The notes under the pieces are model-generated. The model did not search any database. It had not been told where the DNA came from and worked only from the letters and a program-made list of their open reading frames with translations. 14,506 bases of DNA from an uncultured bacterium (GTDB taxonomy: Bacteria > Desulfobacterota > Desulfobulbia > Desulfobulbales > Desulfobulbaceae). Of this stretch, positions 7,002-14,217 are shown piece after piece. The position numbers were made by a program, and so were the translations under genes. Where the stretch lies: positions 1-14,506 of the forward strand of contig CAIMMA010000572.1 in assembly GCA_903842475.1 (NCBI GenBank), written 5' to 3'. Positions within the stretch are counted from its first letter, which is position 1. Each line of letters opens with the position of its first letter.

Positions 7002-7037
7002 AACAGCCGGTGGAGCCGTGGCTCCACCGGCTGTTTT
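7002..7037. terminator. Bidirectional terminator between convergent degP and kinase genes
   Basis: AACAGCCGGTGGAGCC (7002-7017) is perfectly complementary to GGCTCCACCGGCTGTT (7020-7035), a stem of up to 16 bp around a tight loop. On the plus strand TTTT follows, then a second T run at 7050-7054. It lies 23 bases past the degP stop and about 40 bases past the kinase stop on the other strand. The minus-strand T-tract is broken (GTTGGTGTTT), so it is more certain for degP. Confidence 0.85.
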
Positions 7038-7073
7038 GGCGGGTGTGGGTTTTTCGTACCCCGTCAGATGGCT

Positions 7074-10000
7074 TCAGACCCCGTCTGCCCCGCCTTCATG
7101 GAGTTGTTCTTCAATTTTTGCCAGCAGGGTCCGCAGATTGAACGGTTTTTGAATGAAAGGCACCCGGATATCGGGTGCCGCGGGTGCATTCATGATATCG
7201 GCCGCATATCCCGACATGAACAACACCTTGATCCCGGGCCGCAGCAACCCGATCCGCCGGCTCAACTCCCTGCCGTTCATCTCAGGCATGATTACATCGG
7301 TGAGCAGCAGGTCGATCCGTTGATCTTTCGCCGCACAAAGGTCCAGCGCTTCCTGCGGGGTTGACGCCACCAGGGTGGCATACCCGCTTTGTTCCAGCAT
7401 GTCAGCGGTCATCTGGCGGACTGTTTCCTCATCCTCGACCAGCAGGACTATGGCACGCCACCGCGCTTCCATGGGCTCGGGAAGCACCTCGGCCACCTCC
7501 TGGTGTTCCGCCTCGCCGCGAAGAAAAAACACCCTGAACGTCGCTCCCCGGCCGGGTGCGCTCTCGACCAGTACCAGCCCCCGGTTTTGACTGACAATGC
7601 CGTACACCGTGGCCAGGCCCAGCCCTGTCCCTTTGCCGGTTTCCTTGGTGGTGTAAAAGGGTTCGAAAATATGGAGCTGGGTTTCCGGGCTCATGCCGCA
7701 CCCGTTGTCACTCACCGCCAGTTGGACATAATCGCCCTCCGTGAGTTCGGGATGCACCTGGGCAAAAGCGGCATCAACGTGCACATTCCTGGTCTCGACC
7801 ACCAATAGACCGCCGTCGGCCATGGCATCACGGGCATTGACGATCAGATTCATGATCACTTGGTCCGCCTGGGTAGGATCCATAAGAAGCGGCCACAGGT
7901 TCTCGGCCAGCCGGAGCTCAAAACGGATATCCTCGCGGATAAACCGCCCCAGCCCTTTTTGCACACCCCGGACCAGAGCGTTGAGATTAACCACCTGGGG
8001 GGCAATCATCTCCTGCCGGGAAAACGCCAGCAATTGCCGGGTGATATCCCGCGACTGGGTGGCCGCCTTGATGATCTGGTTGAGGTAACTGCGCGCCTTA
8101 TCCGGTGGCACAACCGTATTATGCATCAGATCGGCGTACCCGAGGATAACCGAGAGCTTGTTGTTGAAGTCGTGGGCCACGCCGCCGGCCAGCCGCCCGA
8201 CGGCTTCCATTTTCTGCGCCTGCCGGAGTTGCCCTTCAAGTTGCTGTTTTTGGAGCTCTTCCTCTTTTTTATCGGTGATGTCGACCATGATCCCCCGCAG
8301 CCAGCGCGCCGCTCCGTTCTCTATGACCACGGTCACAAAGTCGTGCATCCAGAAGAGGCCGCCGTCCTGAGCCAGGAATCGGTATTCAAGATCGTAATCA
8401 GTCCCCCCGGCGATACAGTCGGCACTATAGGCCTCCACCCTCGCACGGTCTTCAGGATGGAGCCGGGCCAGCCAGAACCCGTCCGCGTACCAGGCGGCCA
8501 CCGGATATCCCAATAAGCGCTCGGCCTGTTTGCTGACATAGGTAATAGTGCGGGTTTGGGCATCGACTTCCCAGACGATGCCATCCACCGAATCGACCAA
8601 ATTGACAAAGCGGGTACGCTGCTGGCGCAACTCCTCTTCATTCCGTTTTTTCTCGGTGATGTCCCAGGCCACCCCCAACACCCCCATGAGCTGGCCGTCC
8701 GCATCATATACTGGGGTCTTGATGGTTTCCACCAGCTCCCGGTGGCCGTCATCGGCGTAGGTGAGCCACTCCTCGTTGAGGCTCGGCTGTCCGGCGGTGA
8801 TGGCCTTGCGGTCGTGCACGCGGAAAAAATCAGCCAACTCCCCATCAATAAAATCGTAATCTGTTTTTCCTATAATTTCAGACTCTTCTGCGCCAAAAAA
8901 CCGTTCGAACCGGGCATTGCAGAACAGGTACACCCCCTCAGGATTCTTCATCCAGACCAGGGCCGGTATGGTTTGGAGCAGGTTGCGCAGCCGGGTCCGT
9001 TCATTTTCAAGGACGCGCTGGGCCTGTTTAAGATCGGTTATGTCACGGGCAATGAAAAAAAGGCAGTCCTCGCCTCTGACCTTGATCGGCACCAGGAACA
9101 TCTGGGCGTTACGTTTTTCCCCGGACCTGGTGCCCAGCAGAAACGCATACTTTTCCAGCCAGCCTTTCTCCCGGACAATCGCCATCGCCCCAGCACGGTC
9201 TTCCGCGGTCCACAACCCCACCTCAACCGAGGTGCGGCCGAGGAGTTCGGGCAGTGTCCAGCCTGTTATCCGGGTGAAGCCATCATTGATTTCCAGAAAG
9301 GTGCCATCCGTCATACGGGTTAAACCGACCATGTCCGGCATCAGGTGAAAAATGGCGGCGTATTTCTGCTCGGAAAGACGGAGCTCTTCCTCCGCCCGGA
9401 TCCGGTCGGCGATCTGCCGGCGCAATTCCTGATTGCGCAACCGTGCCCGATAGGGTCGCGCCACCAGCCACCCGATGCAAGCTGCGGCCAGCAGGCTGTT
9501 GACCAGGCCAATATAAAAAAAGGGTGAAGCCGTCGCCGAATGGTTTAACCAGCCTTCCTTGGGCAGCGCCGCCAGTTGCCATACGCCACCGGGGATGGCA
9601 AGGTTCATGCGTACCGGCTGCCGGGAAAAAACGGGTTCATCCCCCCAAATTATCGTACCGGCATTGCCTTGATCATCGACCTTACGCAATCCGACCTCCA
9701 GGTTTTCAGCGGATCGAATCCCGCCGGCATCCAGCAGTCCATCAATATCGGTGACCACCGACACCACCCCCCAGTAGCGGGACGCCGCCCCCGGCAAAGC
9801 GCCGACCCGGGTAAATACCGGCACCCGGGCGATGATCCCCCGTCCCCCCTGCACCAGATTGTGGGGGCCGGATAAGACCGGTTTGCCCGTCTCCTCCGCC
9901 CTTTGCACCGTCGCATACTGTTCAGGGGTCGTCGAATAATCGAGGCCGAGAACCGGCCGGTTGCCTTCCAGGGGGTAGAGCAGGGTGACCAGGTTGTCGG

Positions 10001-10337
10001 GGGCGGCTACAATATTGCGGATGTGGGGATGCCCCTTGATGGCCTGCCGAGCCAGGGCCTCGAACAGGTCCGGCGCGATGCCGCCCTGATGGGCAATGAC
10101 CTCGGAGAGTCCCGAGGTCGCACTGAAAACTGTGTTGACGACCCCTTCCAAGCGGGCGCGAAGGGTGGCGAGATCCTGGGTGACCTGGCTGCGGGCCAGG
10201 CTCTGGCGACGCTCCGTGTCCAGAATAGCGAACTGAAGACTGAGCAACAGGCCAAGCAGCAAGGTCAGGCCGGCCATGCTTCCGGAGAACAGGATGCTGC
10301 GGCGGGAGATGCTCTTGTCCGTCTCATTCTGCTTCAC
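7074..10337 (-). CDS. Membrane hybrid sensor histidine kinase: CHASE, three PAS, HisKA, HATPase, receiver
   Basis: Starting at GTG 10337 the product is 1087 residues. Order: first membrane helix about 15-36; periplasmic CHASE domain about 36-270 (YPLEGNRPVLGLDY, VLSGPHNLVQGGRG); second helix about 272-292; PAS domains about 320-436, 448-563 and 574-690; HisKA with phospho-acceptor H722 (GGVAHDFNN); HATPase with N box N834 (VNARDAM), DNGCGM at 877 and GTGLGL 903-908; receiver with D1014 (LLTDVIMPEMNG) and K1064 (IQKPF). CHASE domains sense small extracellular ligands, and PAS domains add cytoplasmic inputs. No response regulator, transcription factor or Hpt gene is adjacent, so it is an orphan whose output is unknown. 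An in-frame TTG 14 codons upstream (10379) is possible, but GTG has a far better ribosome binding site. Confidence 0.95.
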   Translation of the reverse strand: MKQNETDKSISRRSILFSGSMAGLTLLLGLLLSLQFAILDTERRQSLARSQVTQDLATLRARLEGVVNTVFSATSGLSEVIAHQGGIAPDLFEALARQAIKGHPHIRNIVAAPDNLVTLLYPLEGNRPVLGLDYSTTPEQYATVQRAEETGKPVLSGPHNLVQGGRGIIARVPVFTRVGALPGAASRYWGVVSVVTDIDGLLDAGGIRSAENLEVGLRKVDDQGNAGTIIWGDEPVFSRQPVRMNLAIPGGVWQLAALPKEGWLNHSATASPFFYIGLVNSLLAAACIGWLVARPYRARLRNQELRRQIADRIRAEEELRLSEQKYAAIFHLMPDMVGLTRMTDGTFLEINDGFTRITGWTLPELLGRTSVEVGLWTAEDRAGAMAIVREKGWLEKYAFLLGTRSGEKRNAQMFLVPIKVRGEDCLFFIARDITDLKQAQRVLENERTRLRNLLQTIPALVWMKNPEGVYLFCNARFERFFGAEESEIIGKTDYDFIDGELADFFRVHDRKAITAGQPSLNEEWLTYADDGHRELVETIKTPVYDADGQLMGVLGVAWDITEKKRNEEELRQQRTRFVNLVDSVDGIVWEVDAQTRTITYVSKQAERLLGYPVAAWYADGFWLARLHPEDRARVEAYSADCIAGGTDYDLEYRFLAQDGGLFWMHDFVTVVIENGAARWLRGIMVDITDKKEEELQKQQLEGQLRQAQKMEAVGRLAGGVAHDFNNKLSVILGYADLMHNTVVPPDKARSYLNQIIKAATQSRDITRQLLAFSRQEMIAPQVVNLNALVRGVQKGLGRFIREDIRFELRLAENLWPLLMDPTQADQVIMNLIVNARDAMADGGLLVVETRNVHVDAAFAQVHPELTEGDYVQLAVSDNGCGMSPETQLHIFEPFYTTKETGKGTGLGLATVYGIVSQNRGLVLVESAPGRGATFRVFFLRGEAEHQEVAEVLPEPMEARWRAIVLLVEDEETVRQMTADMLEQSGYATLVASTPQEALDLCAAKDQRIDLLLTDVIMPEMNGRELSRRIGLLRPGIKVLFMSGYAADIMNAPAAPDIRVPFIQKPFNLRTLLAKIEEQLHEGGADGV

Positions 10338-10340
10338 ACC

Positions 10341-10348
10341 CACCTCCC
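10341..10348 (-). promoter_or_regulatory. Ribosome binding site deciding the kinase GTG start
   Basis: On the minus strand GGGAGGTG (10348-10341) lies three bases before GTG (10337-10335), with core GGAGG five bases away. The upstream TTG at 10379 has no comparable site. Confidence 0.7.
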
Positions 10349-10405
10349 GAAAAAATCGATTCAACCAGGCGTATCCCAAAGTTTTTCACGCAACAGCATA
10401 CCTTC

Positions 10406-10433
10406 AGGATAGCAGGGCAAGGCACGATGTCAA
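10406..10433 (-). promoter_or_regulatory. Sigma-70-type promoter of the histidine kinase gene
   Basis: On the minus strand a perfect TTGACA (10433-10428) and TATCCT (10411-10406) are separated by 16 bases. Predicted transcription starts near 10399, leaving about 60 bases of leader before the GTG start. Confidence 0.6.
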
Positions 10434-10534
10434 GCTGCTTCAAGCCAGCACAGCCAAACAGGCGCGGGCAACCATGGGCGTGTTCTGGAGCAGATCCATG
10501 CGCTGGCGCCTTCGGGTGGGGGGGCATTTTTTTA

Positions 10535-10563
10535 TTGACTTTACCAGTACCATTGAGTCTGTT
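10535..10563 (+). promoter_or_regulatory. Candidate promoter of the B12 riboswitch-btuB leader
   Basis: TTGACT (10535-10540; five of six) is followed after 17 bases by TCTGTT (10558-10563), a poor -10 box. Its position fits: transcription would begin about 10570, where the first riboswitch stem P1 begins. No equally good promoter was seen between the two riboswitches. Confidence 0.4.
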
Positions 10564-10569
10564 TCTCCC

Positions 10570-10731
10570 TGTTCAGGTGTTCGTAACAGAACTTTCAAGG
10601 GAACTCCGTGAAAATCGGAGACGGGCCCGCCGCTGTAACCGGGGACGAACGTTGCATTGATGTCACTGACCTCCGGGTCGGGAAGACGCAACCAGTAGGA
10701 TGATCCGGGAGTCAGAAGACCTGCCTGAACA
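10570..10731 (+). promoter_or_regulatory. Cobalamin riboswitch 1 (upstream copy)
   Basis: The closing stem P1 pairs TGTTCAGG (10570-10577) with CCTGAACA (10724-10731). Inside are the class hallmarks: GGGAACTCCGTGAAAATC-like block (from 10600), the B12 box GCCGCTGTAACCGGGGAC (10629-10646) and GAGTCAGAAGACCTGCC (10709-10725). These RNAs bind cobalamin derivatives and usually shut down B12 uptake or synthesis genes when B12 is plentiful. A perfect intrinsic terminator follows at 10795, indicating transcriptional control. No full-length gene lies between this copy and the next riboswitch. Confidence 0.95.
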
Positions 10732-10794
10732 TTGCGGAGACAGCTGCGAGGACGGCGGCGTACCCGACCTGCTTTTCTGTGGATACATAGGGCT

Positions 10795-10832
10795 ATCCCG
10801 GATCGATTTTTTCGATCCGGGATTTTTTTTTT
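10795..10832 (+). terminator. Expression-platform terminator of riboswitch 1
   Basis: ATCCCGGATCGA (10795-10806) pairs perfectly with TCGATCCGGGAT (10812-10823) around a TTTTT loop, followed by ten T residues (10823-10832). It lies 64 bases after the aptamer. The antiterminator partner was not determined. Confidence 0.93.
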
Positions 10833-10948
10833 GTCGGTGCCGGACCGGGCTGGCGAAAGCACCCAACGCATGAAGGTTGGTTTCCTGCAGTACCCCCATG
10901 GGCCACAGCATCGCGCCGTTAATGGAGTGCGCCAAGGGTCCGGGGGAA
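10833..10948 (+). other. Spacer between riboswitches holding a 33-codon orphan ORF
   Basis: An ATG at 10870 opens a 33-codon frame (MKVGFLQYPHGPQ...VSGAQN) that stops at TGA 10969-10971, inside the P1 side of riboswitch 2. There is no good ribosome binding site and I do not recognise the peptide. The ATG is 379 bases before the btuB ATG, the same offset at which the riboswitch parts recur, so it may be the stub of a lost first gene. It could equally be meaningless. Confidence 0.3.
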
Positions 10949-11112
10949 AAGTATCAGGCGCTCAGAATTGAGCTTAGGGAACCCCGTGCAAATCGGGGAC
11001 GGGCCCGCCGCTGTAACCGGGGACCAAGTCCGCTTGTTGCCACTGTCCGATTTCGGGACGGGAAGGCGCGGAGACGGGATGATCCGGGAGTCAGAAGACC
11101 TGCCTGATACTT
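10949..11112 (+). promoter_or_regulatory. Cobalamin riboswitch 2 (btuB-proximal copy)
   Basis: P1 pairs AAGTATCAGG (10949-10958) with CCTGATACTT (11103-11112). The core repeats that of copy 1: 27 identical bases around the B12 box (10998-11024 versus 10620-10646) and 31 identical bases at the 3' part (11077-11107 versus 10698-10728). The peripheral loops and P1 stem differ in sequence while keeping the pairing, which indicates selection for structure in both copies. It precedes the BtuB-like gene directly. Confidence 0.95.
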
Positions 11113-11171
11113 GTCGTGCGCGTTCCCGTGGACAAAGGGACGCCAGTCAGATCTTGCGGAGCAACAGGGAA

Positions 11172-11206
11172 TCCCAGATCGATAATCCATCGATCCGGGG
11201 TTGTTT
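11172..11206 (+). terminator. Degenerate terminator-like hairpin of riboswitch 2
   Basis: TCCC (11172-11175) and GATCGAT (11177-11183) pair with ATCGATC (11189-11195) and GGGG (11197-11200), with one A-C mismatch and loop AATCC; TTGTTTG follows. It is clearly related to the terminator of copy 1 but has a broken T-tract, so termination should be weaker. It might act partly through translation, being about 30 bases before the btuB ribosome binding site. Confidence 0.6.
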
Positions 11207-11235
11207 GCCTCGGATTCAAAATTCCGATCATTTTG

Positions 11236-11241
11236 AGGAGG
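11236..11241 (+). promoter_or_regulatory. Ribosome binding site of the btuB-like gene
   Basis: AGGAGG at 11236-11241 is seven bases before ATG 11249. A TTG immediately upstream (11246-11248) is in frame but less likely as the start. Confidence 0.8.
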
Positions 11242-11248
11242 AAGGTTG

Positions 11249-13291
11249 ATGAAGAGATTGTTGCTGCTGGCGCCGTTGTCAATGGCGGCCCTGATGCCCC
11301 ACCTGGCCGGTGCGGCCGAACCCGAGACAGCGATGGCGGTCATGGACGAAGTGGTGGTCACCGCTACCAAAACCGAGGAAACCCGCCGAGAGATCGTCAA
11401 CAGCGTGGTGCTCAAGGACGCGCTTGATATCGCCGAGGCCCCGGCCGCGTCGCTGGGGGCGGTGCTGGCAAACGAGCCGGGCGTCGACTGGCGGACCCGG
11501 GGTAACTACGGCGGCGCCGCCGAGGAAATCCATATCCGCGGCATGAGCGCCGACGGCACCCAGGTGGTGCGCGACGGGGTGGTGCTCAACTCGCCCTCGC
11601 TCGGCTCGGCCGACGTCAGCCTGATCCCGCTCAACAGCATCGAGCGGGTCGAGGTGGTCAAAGGCCCCGGCTCCCTGCTCTACGGCTCCGGAGCTATGGG
11701 CGGCACGGTCAACATCATCGGCAAAAAGGCCAAACGCGACGGTTACGTGGCCAAGGCCGAGGCCGGTTACGGCACCGACCATGCCTACCATCTGGCGGCG
11801 GAAAACGGCGGATTTGTGCTGGGCGATTTCGGCTACTATCTCACCGCCAACCGCAAGGAAACCGATGGCTTCCGCGACAACAGCGATCTGACCCATGACG
11901 ATGTCAGCCTCAATCTGTTGCTCGATAAGGGCGAGCGGTTCCAGGGCAGCCTGGATCTGGGGTATGTCGATCGCCACTATGGCCTGCCCGGGGTGCAGTC
12001 GCCCGCCGGAACCCAGCCGTACGCCATTAACGGGATCACCTTGTATAACGGCGATTCAGCCACCCTGCTCGACCGGGGCGAAGACGAAAACAGTCATTCG
12101 GTCCTGACCTTCAAAGGCCAGGCCGCAGACTGGCTCGACTGGCGGATGAAGGGCGACTACGCGGTGCTGGACAGCACCAATCTCAGCCGCTTCAGCTACG
12201 ACGGCAGCGGCGCGGAGACCGAGGTCACCAACACCAACAGCGGCATCGAAGGTAATCTCCACCTCCACCCCAACCCCCGCATGGGACTGTTGCTGGGCGA
12301 CGAGTACCGCAATTACGACTATGAAAACCAGCAGCAATTCCTCGACAGCAGCGGCGCCCCGACCGGCGCTCCCCTGGATCAGGACCACCGGGTCTTCACC
12401 AACGGCAGCTTTGCCGAGGCCAGCTTCCGCCCGATGGAACCGGTGAAGCTGGTGGGCGGCTATCGTTACGAGACCCATAGCCTCTATGGCCACGAGGATG
12501 TGTTTCGCTACGGCCTGGTGGTCACCCCGCTGGCCGACACCGCGCTCAAGTTCAACCGTGGCCAGCATTTCAAGGCCCCGACCATGAACGACCTGTTCTG
12601 GCCCGACGACGGTTTTACTAAGGGCAACCCCGACCTCATACCGGAAACAGGCTGGCACACCGACCTGACCGTGGAGCAGGGGCTGCTGGCCGGTAAGTTG
12701 TTCACCTCGCTCTCCTGGTTCCAGTGGGATATCACCGATAAGATCAATTGGTCCGAGGATCCTTCCCTGCCCGACGCCTTCGGCTATGGAAACTACTGGA
12801 CTCCGGCCAACCTCGACGACTACCGGGCCACGGGCTGGGAGGCGAGTGTCAAGATCGGCCCCTATTATTCATTGCTGGCCGAACTGGCCCTGACCCTTGT
12901 CGATGCCGAGGAGGAACTGGCCGCGGGCGTCACCCGGCCGGCCCGCTACAGCCCGGACACCCTGCTCAAGGGCCAGGTGACCCATTACAGCGATTTCGGC
13001 CTGACCTCGACCCTGACCGCCCGTTATACCAGCAGCCGGCCCGGCTACTATGCCAGCAAGACCGACCCCACCGCGGCCATTGGCCTGGACTCCTACTGGA
13101 CCGTGGACCTGAAGCTGGAACAGGCCTTGGCCGCCCATTGGAAGCTCACCTTCCTGGGCACCAACCTGATGGACCAGGAGTACGACACCTATCTGATGGG
13201 CTTCACCGACCAGACCACTTACAACTACACCCAGCAGCCTTACCCGGGTGCGGGTCGCAGCCTGTTCGTTTCGCTGGCCTACAACTGGTAA
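11249..13291 (+). CDS. btuB: TonB-dependent outer-membrane receptor, BtuB-like (cobalamin uptake)
   Basis: The product is 680 residues. A signal peptide (MKRLLLLAPL..., likely cut after AGA at 20-22) is followed by a TonB box, DEVVVTAT at 33-40. The plug domain, about 45-155, holds IHIRGMSADGTQVVRDGV, IERVEVVKGPGSLLYGSGA and GGTVNII. The rest is a beta barrel of alternating strands, ending in FVSLAYNW with an aromatic C-terminus as needed for outer-membrane insertion. Sequence alone identifies a TonB-dependent receptor. Specificity for B12 or another corrinoid is inferred from the two cobalamin riboswitches upstream and the tonB and btuF-like genes downstream. The size suits BtuB (about 600-700). 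It heads the uptake operon. Confidence 0.93.
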   Translation: MKRLLLLAPLSMAALMPHLAGAAEPETAMAVMDEVVVTATKTEETRREIVNSVVLKDALDIAEAPAASLGAVLANEPGVDWRTRGNYGGAAEEIHIRGMSADGTQVVRDGVVLNSPSLGSADVSLIPLNSIERVEVVKGPGSLLYGSGAMGGTVNIIGKKAKRDGYVAKAEAGYGTDHAYHLAAENGGFVLGDFGYYLTANRKETDGFRDNSDLTHDDVSLNLLLDKGERFQGSLDLGYVDRHYGLPGVQSPAGTQPYAINGITLYNGDSATLLDRGEDENSHSVLTFKGQAADWLDWRMKGDYAVLDSTNLSRFSYDGSGAETEVTNTNSGIEGNLHLHPNPRMGLLLGDEYRNYDYENQQQFLDSSGAPTGAPLDQDHRVFTNGSFAEASFRPMEPVKLVGGYRYETHSLYGHEDVFRYGLVVTPLADTALKFNRGQHFKAPTMNDLFWPDDGFTKGNPDLIPETGWHTDLTVEQGLLAGKLFTSLSWFQWDITDKINWSEDPSLPDAFGYGNYWTPANLDDYRATGWEASVKIGPYYSLLAELALTLVDAEEELAAGVTRPARYSPDTLLKGQVTHYSDFGLTSTLTARYTSSRPGYYASKTDPTAAIGLDSYWTVDLKLEQALAAHWKLTFLGTNLMDQEYDTYLMGFTDQTTYNYTQQPYPGAGRSLFVSLAYNW

Positions 13292-13361
13292 CGATTGACC
13301 ATGGTTCATTAAAACAACCGCCGGCAACTGCCGCCGGGGGGAGCAAGGGGAGGGATAGGGT

Positions 13362-14156
13362 ATGTTGATCAGTGAGGCCCTGTCGGTGTCGGCTTGTCCG
13401 CGACCGGCGCCGGACCGTCGAGTCCCGGGCCGGAGCCCGGCCTGGCTGTTGCCCCTGACCGGGGCCACGGTGGTGCATGGCTGCTGCCTGGCCCTGTTGC
13501 TGACCCTGCTCCACCCCACCCCACAGCCGCCGCTGCCCGAGGTGGTCGGGGTGACACTCTACGCCGCCGGCGAACTGCCGGCCGCTGCCCCGCCGGCCCC
13601 GGTCGTTGACCAGGCTGCCCCGGCCCGGCCTCAGCCGGTGGCCCGGCAACCGCGGCATCGCCAACCGGTTGCCCCAAAAGAGGCGGCCCGACCCGAGGCG
13701 GTGGTGATTGCCGAAACCGAGCTTCCGGCCCAGCCGCCAAAAGCTCCAGCCGCACCGCCGCGGGCTACCGCCAGCCAGGCAGGCTCATCAATCCAGTCCC
13801 CTCCCGAGGAGGCCGGCAAGGCCGCAGGTGCAAGCAGCGCCGGCCGGGCCGAACCAGGCCAGGCCGGCCCGGAGGCCGTGGTGGTGCAGGCCAGGCCGCG
13901 CTACCGCGACAATCCGCCGCCACCCTACCCGGAGCCGGCCCGCCGCCGCCAGCTGGAGGGCACCGTGGTCCTGGAGGTCCAGGTCAGCACCGAGGGTAGG
14001 GTCGGCGGCCTGGTTGTCCATGGGTCCAGCGGCCATCGGGTGCTCGATGAAACCGCCCTGGAGGCGGTCAGGAGCTGGCTGTTCGAACCGGGACGACGCG
14101 GTGGCCTGCCGGTGGCCATGAAGGTGCTGGTGCCGGTGCGATTTGGCCTGCGTTGA
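13362..14156 (+). CDS. tonB: TonB family energy-transducing protein
   Basis: The product is 264 residues. One membrane helix (about 28-50, WLLPLTGATVVHGCCLALLL) carries H39, matching the conserved histidine of the TonB anchor; the usual serine four residues before it is alanine here. A long Pro/Ala-rich periplasmic spacer (about 52-185) follows, then the TonB C-terminal domain (about 186-264): PPPPYPEPARRRQLEGTVVL, VLDETALEAVRSW, VPVRFGLR. TonB links ExbB-ExbD proton flow to outer-membrane receptors. Lying 70 bases after the receptor gene, it is probably the dedicated partner for B12 import; exbB and exbD are not in the window. The start is supported by a G-rich AGGGGAGGG-type site. The Ser-to-Ala change is a reading by eye. 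Confidence 0.92.
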   Translation: MLISEALSVSACPRPAPDRRVPGRSPAWLLPLTGATVVHGCCLALLLTLLHPTPQPPLPEVVGVTLYAAGELPAAAPPAPVVDQAAPARPQPVARQPRHRQPVAPKEAARPEAVVIAETELPAQPPKAPAAPPRATASQAGSSIQSPPEEAGKAAGASSAGRAEPGQAGPEAVVVQARPRYRDNPPPPYPEPARRRQLEGTVVLEVQVSTEGRVGGLVVHGSSGHRVLDETALEAVRSWLFEPGRRGGLPVAMKVLVPVRFGLR

Positions 14157-14217
14157 GCCGCAATGCACCAACAATCTGGGAGATCTCTCCCTGAAATTCC
14201 ACCCGATAGGTCAAGAA

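Noticed and set aside
11279..11977. 232-codon minus-strand frame opposite btuB
   Set aside because: Shadow of the receptor gene; composition is typical of antisense frames and no domain is visible.
13305..13345. CCGCCGGCAACTGCCGCCGG self-complementary stretch between btuB and tonB
   Set aside because: Stem is short, ambiguous and lacks a T-tract; it is expected by chance in GC-rich DNA and would be odd inside an operon.
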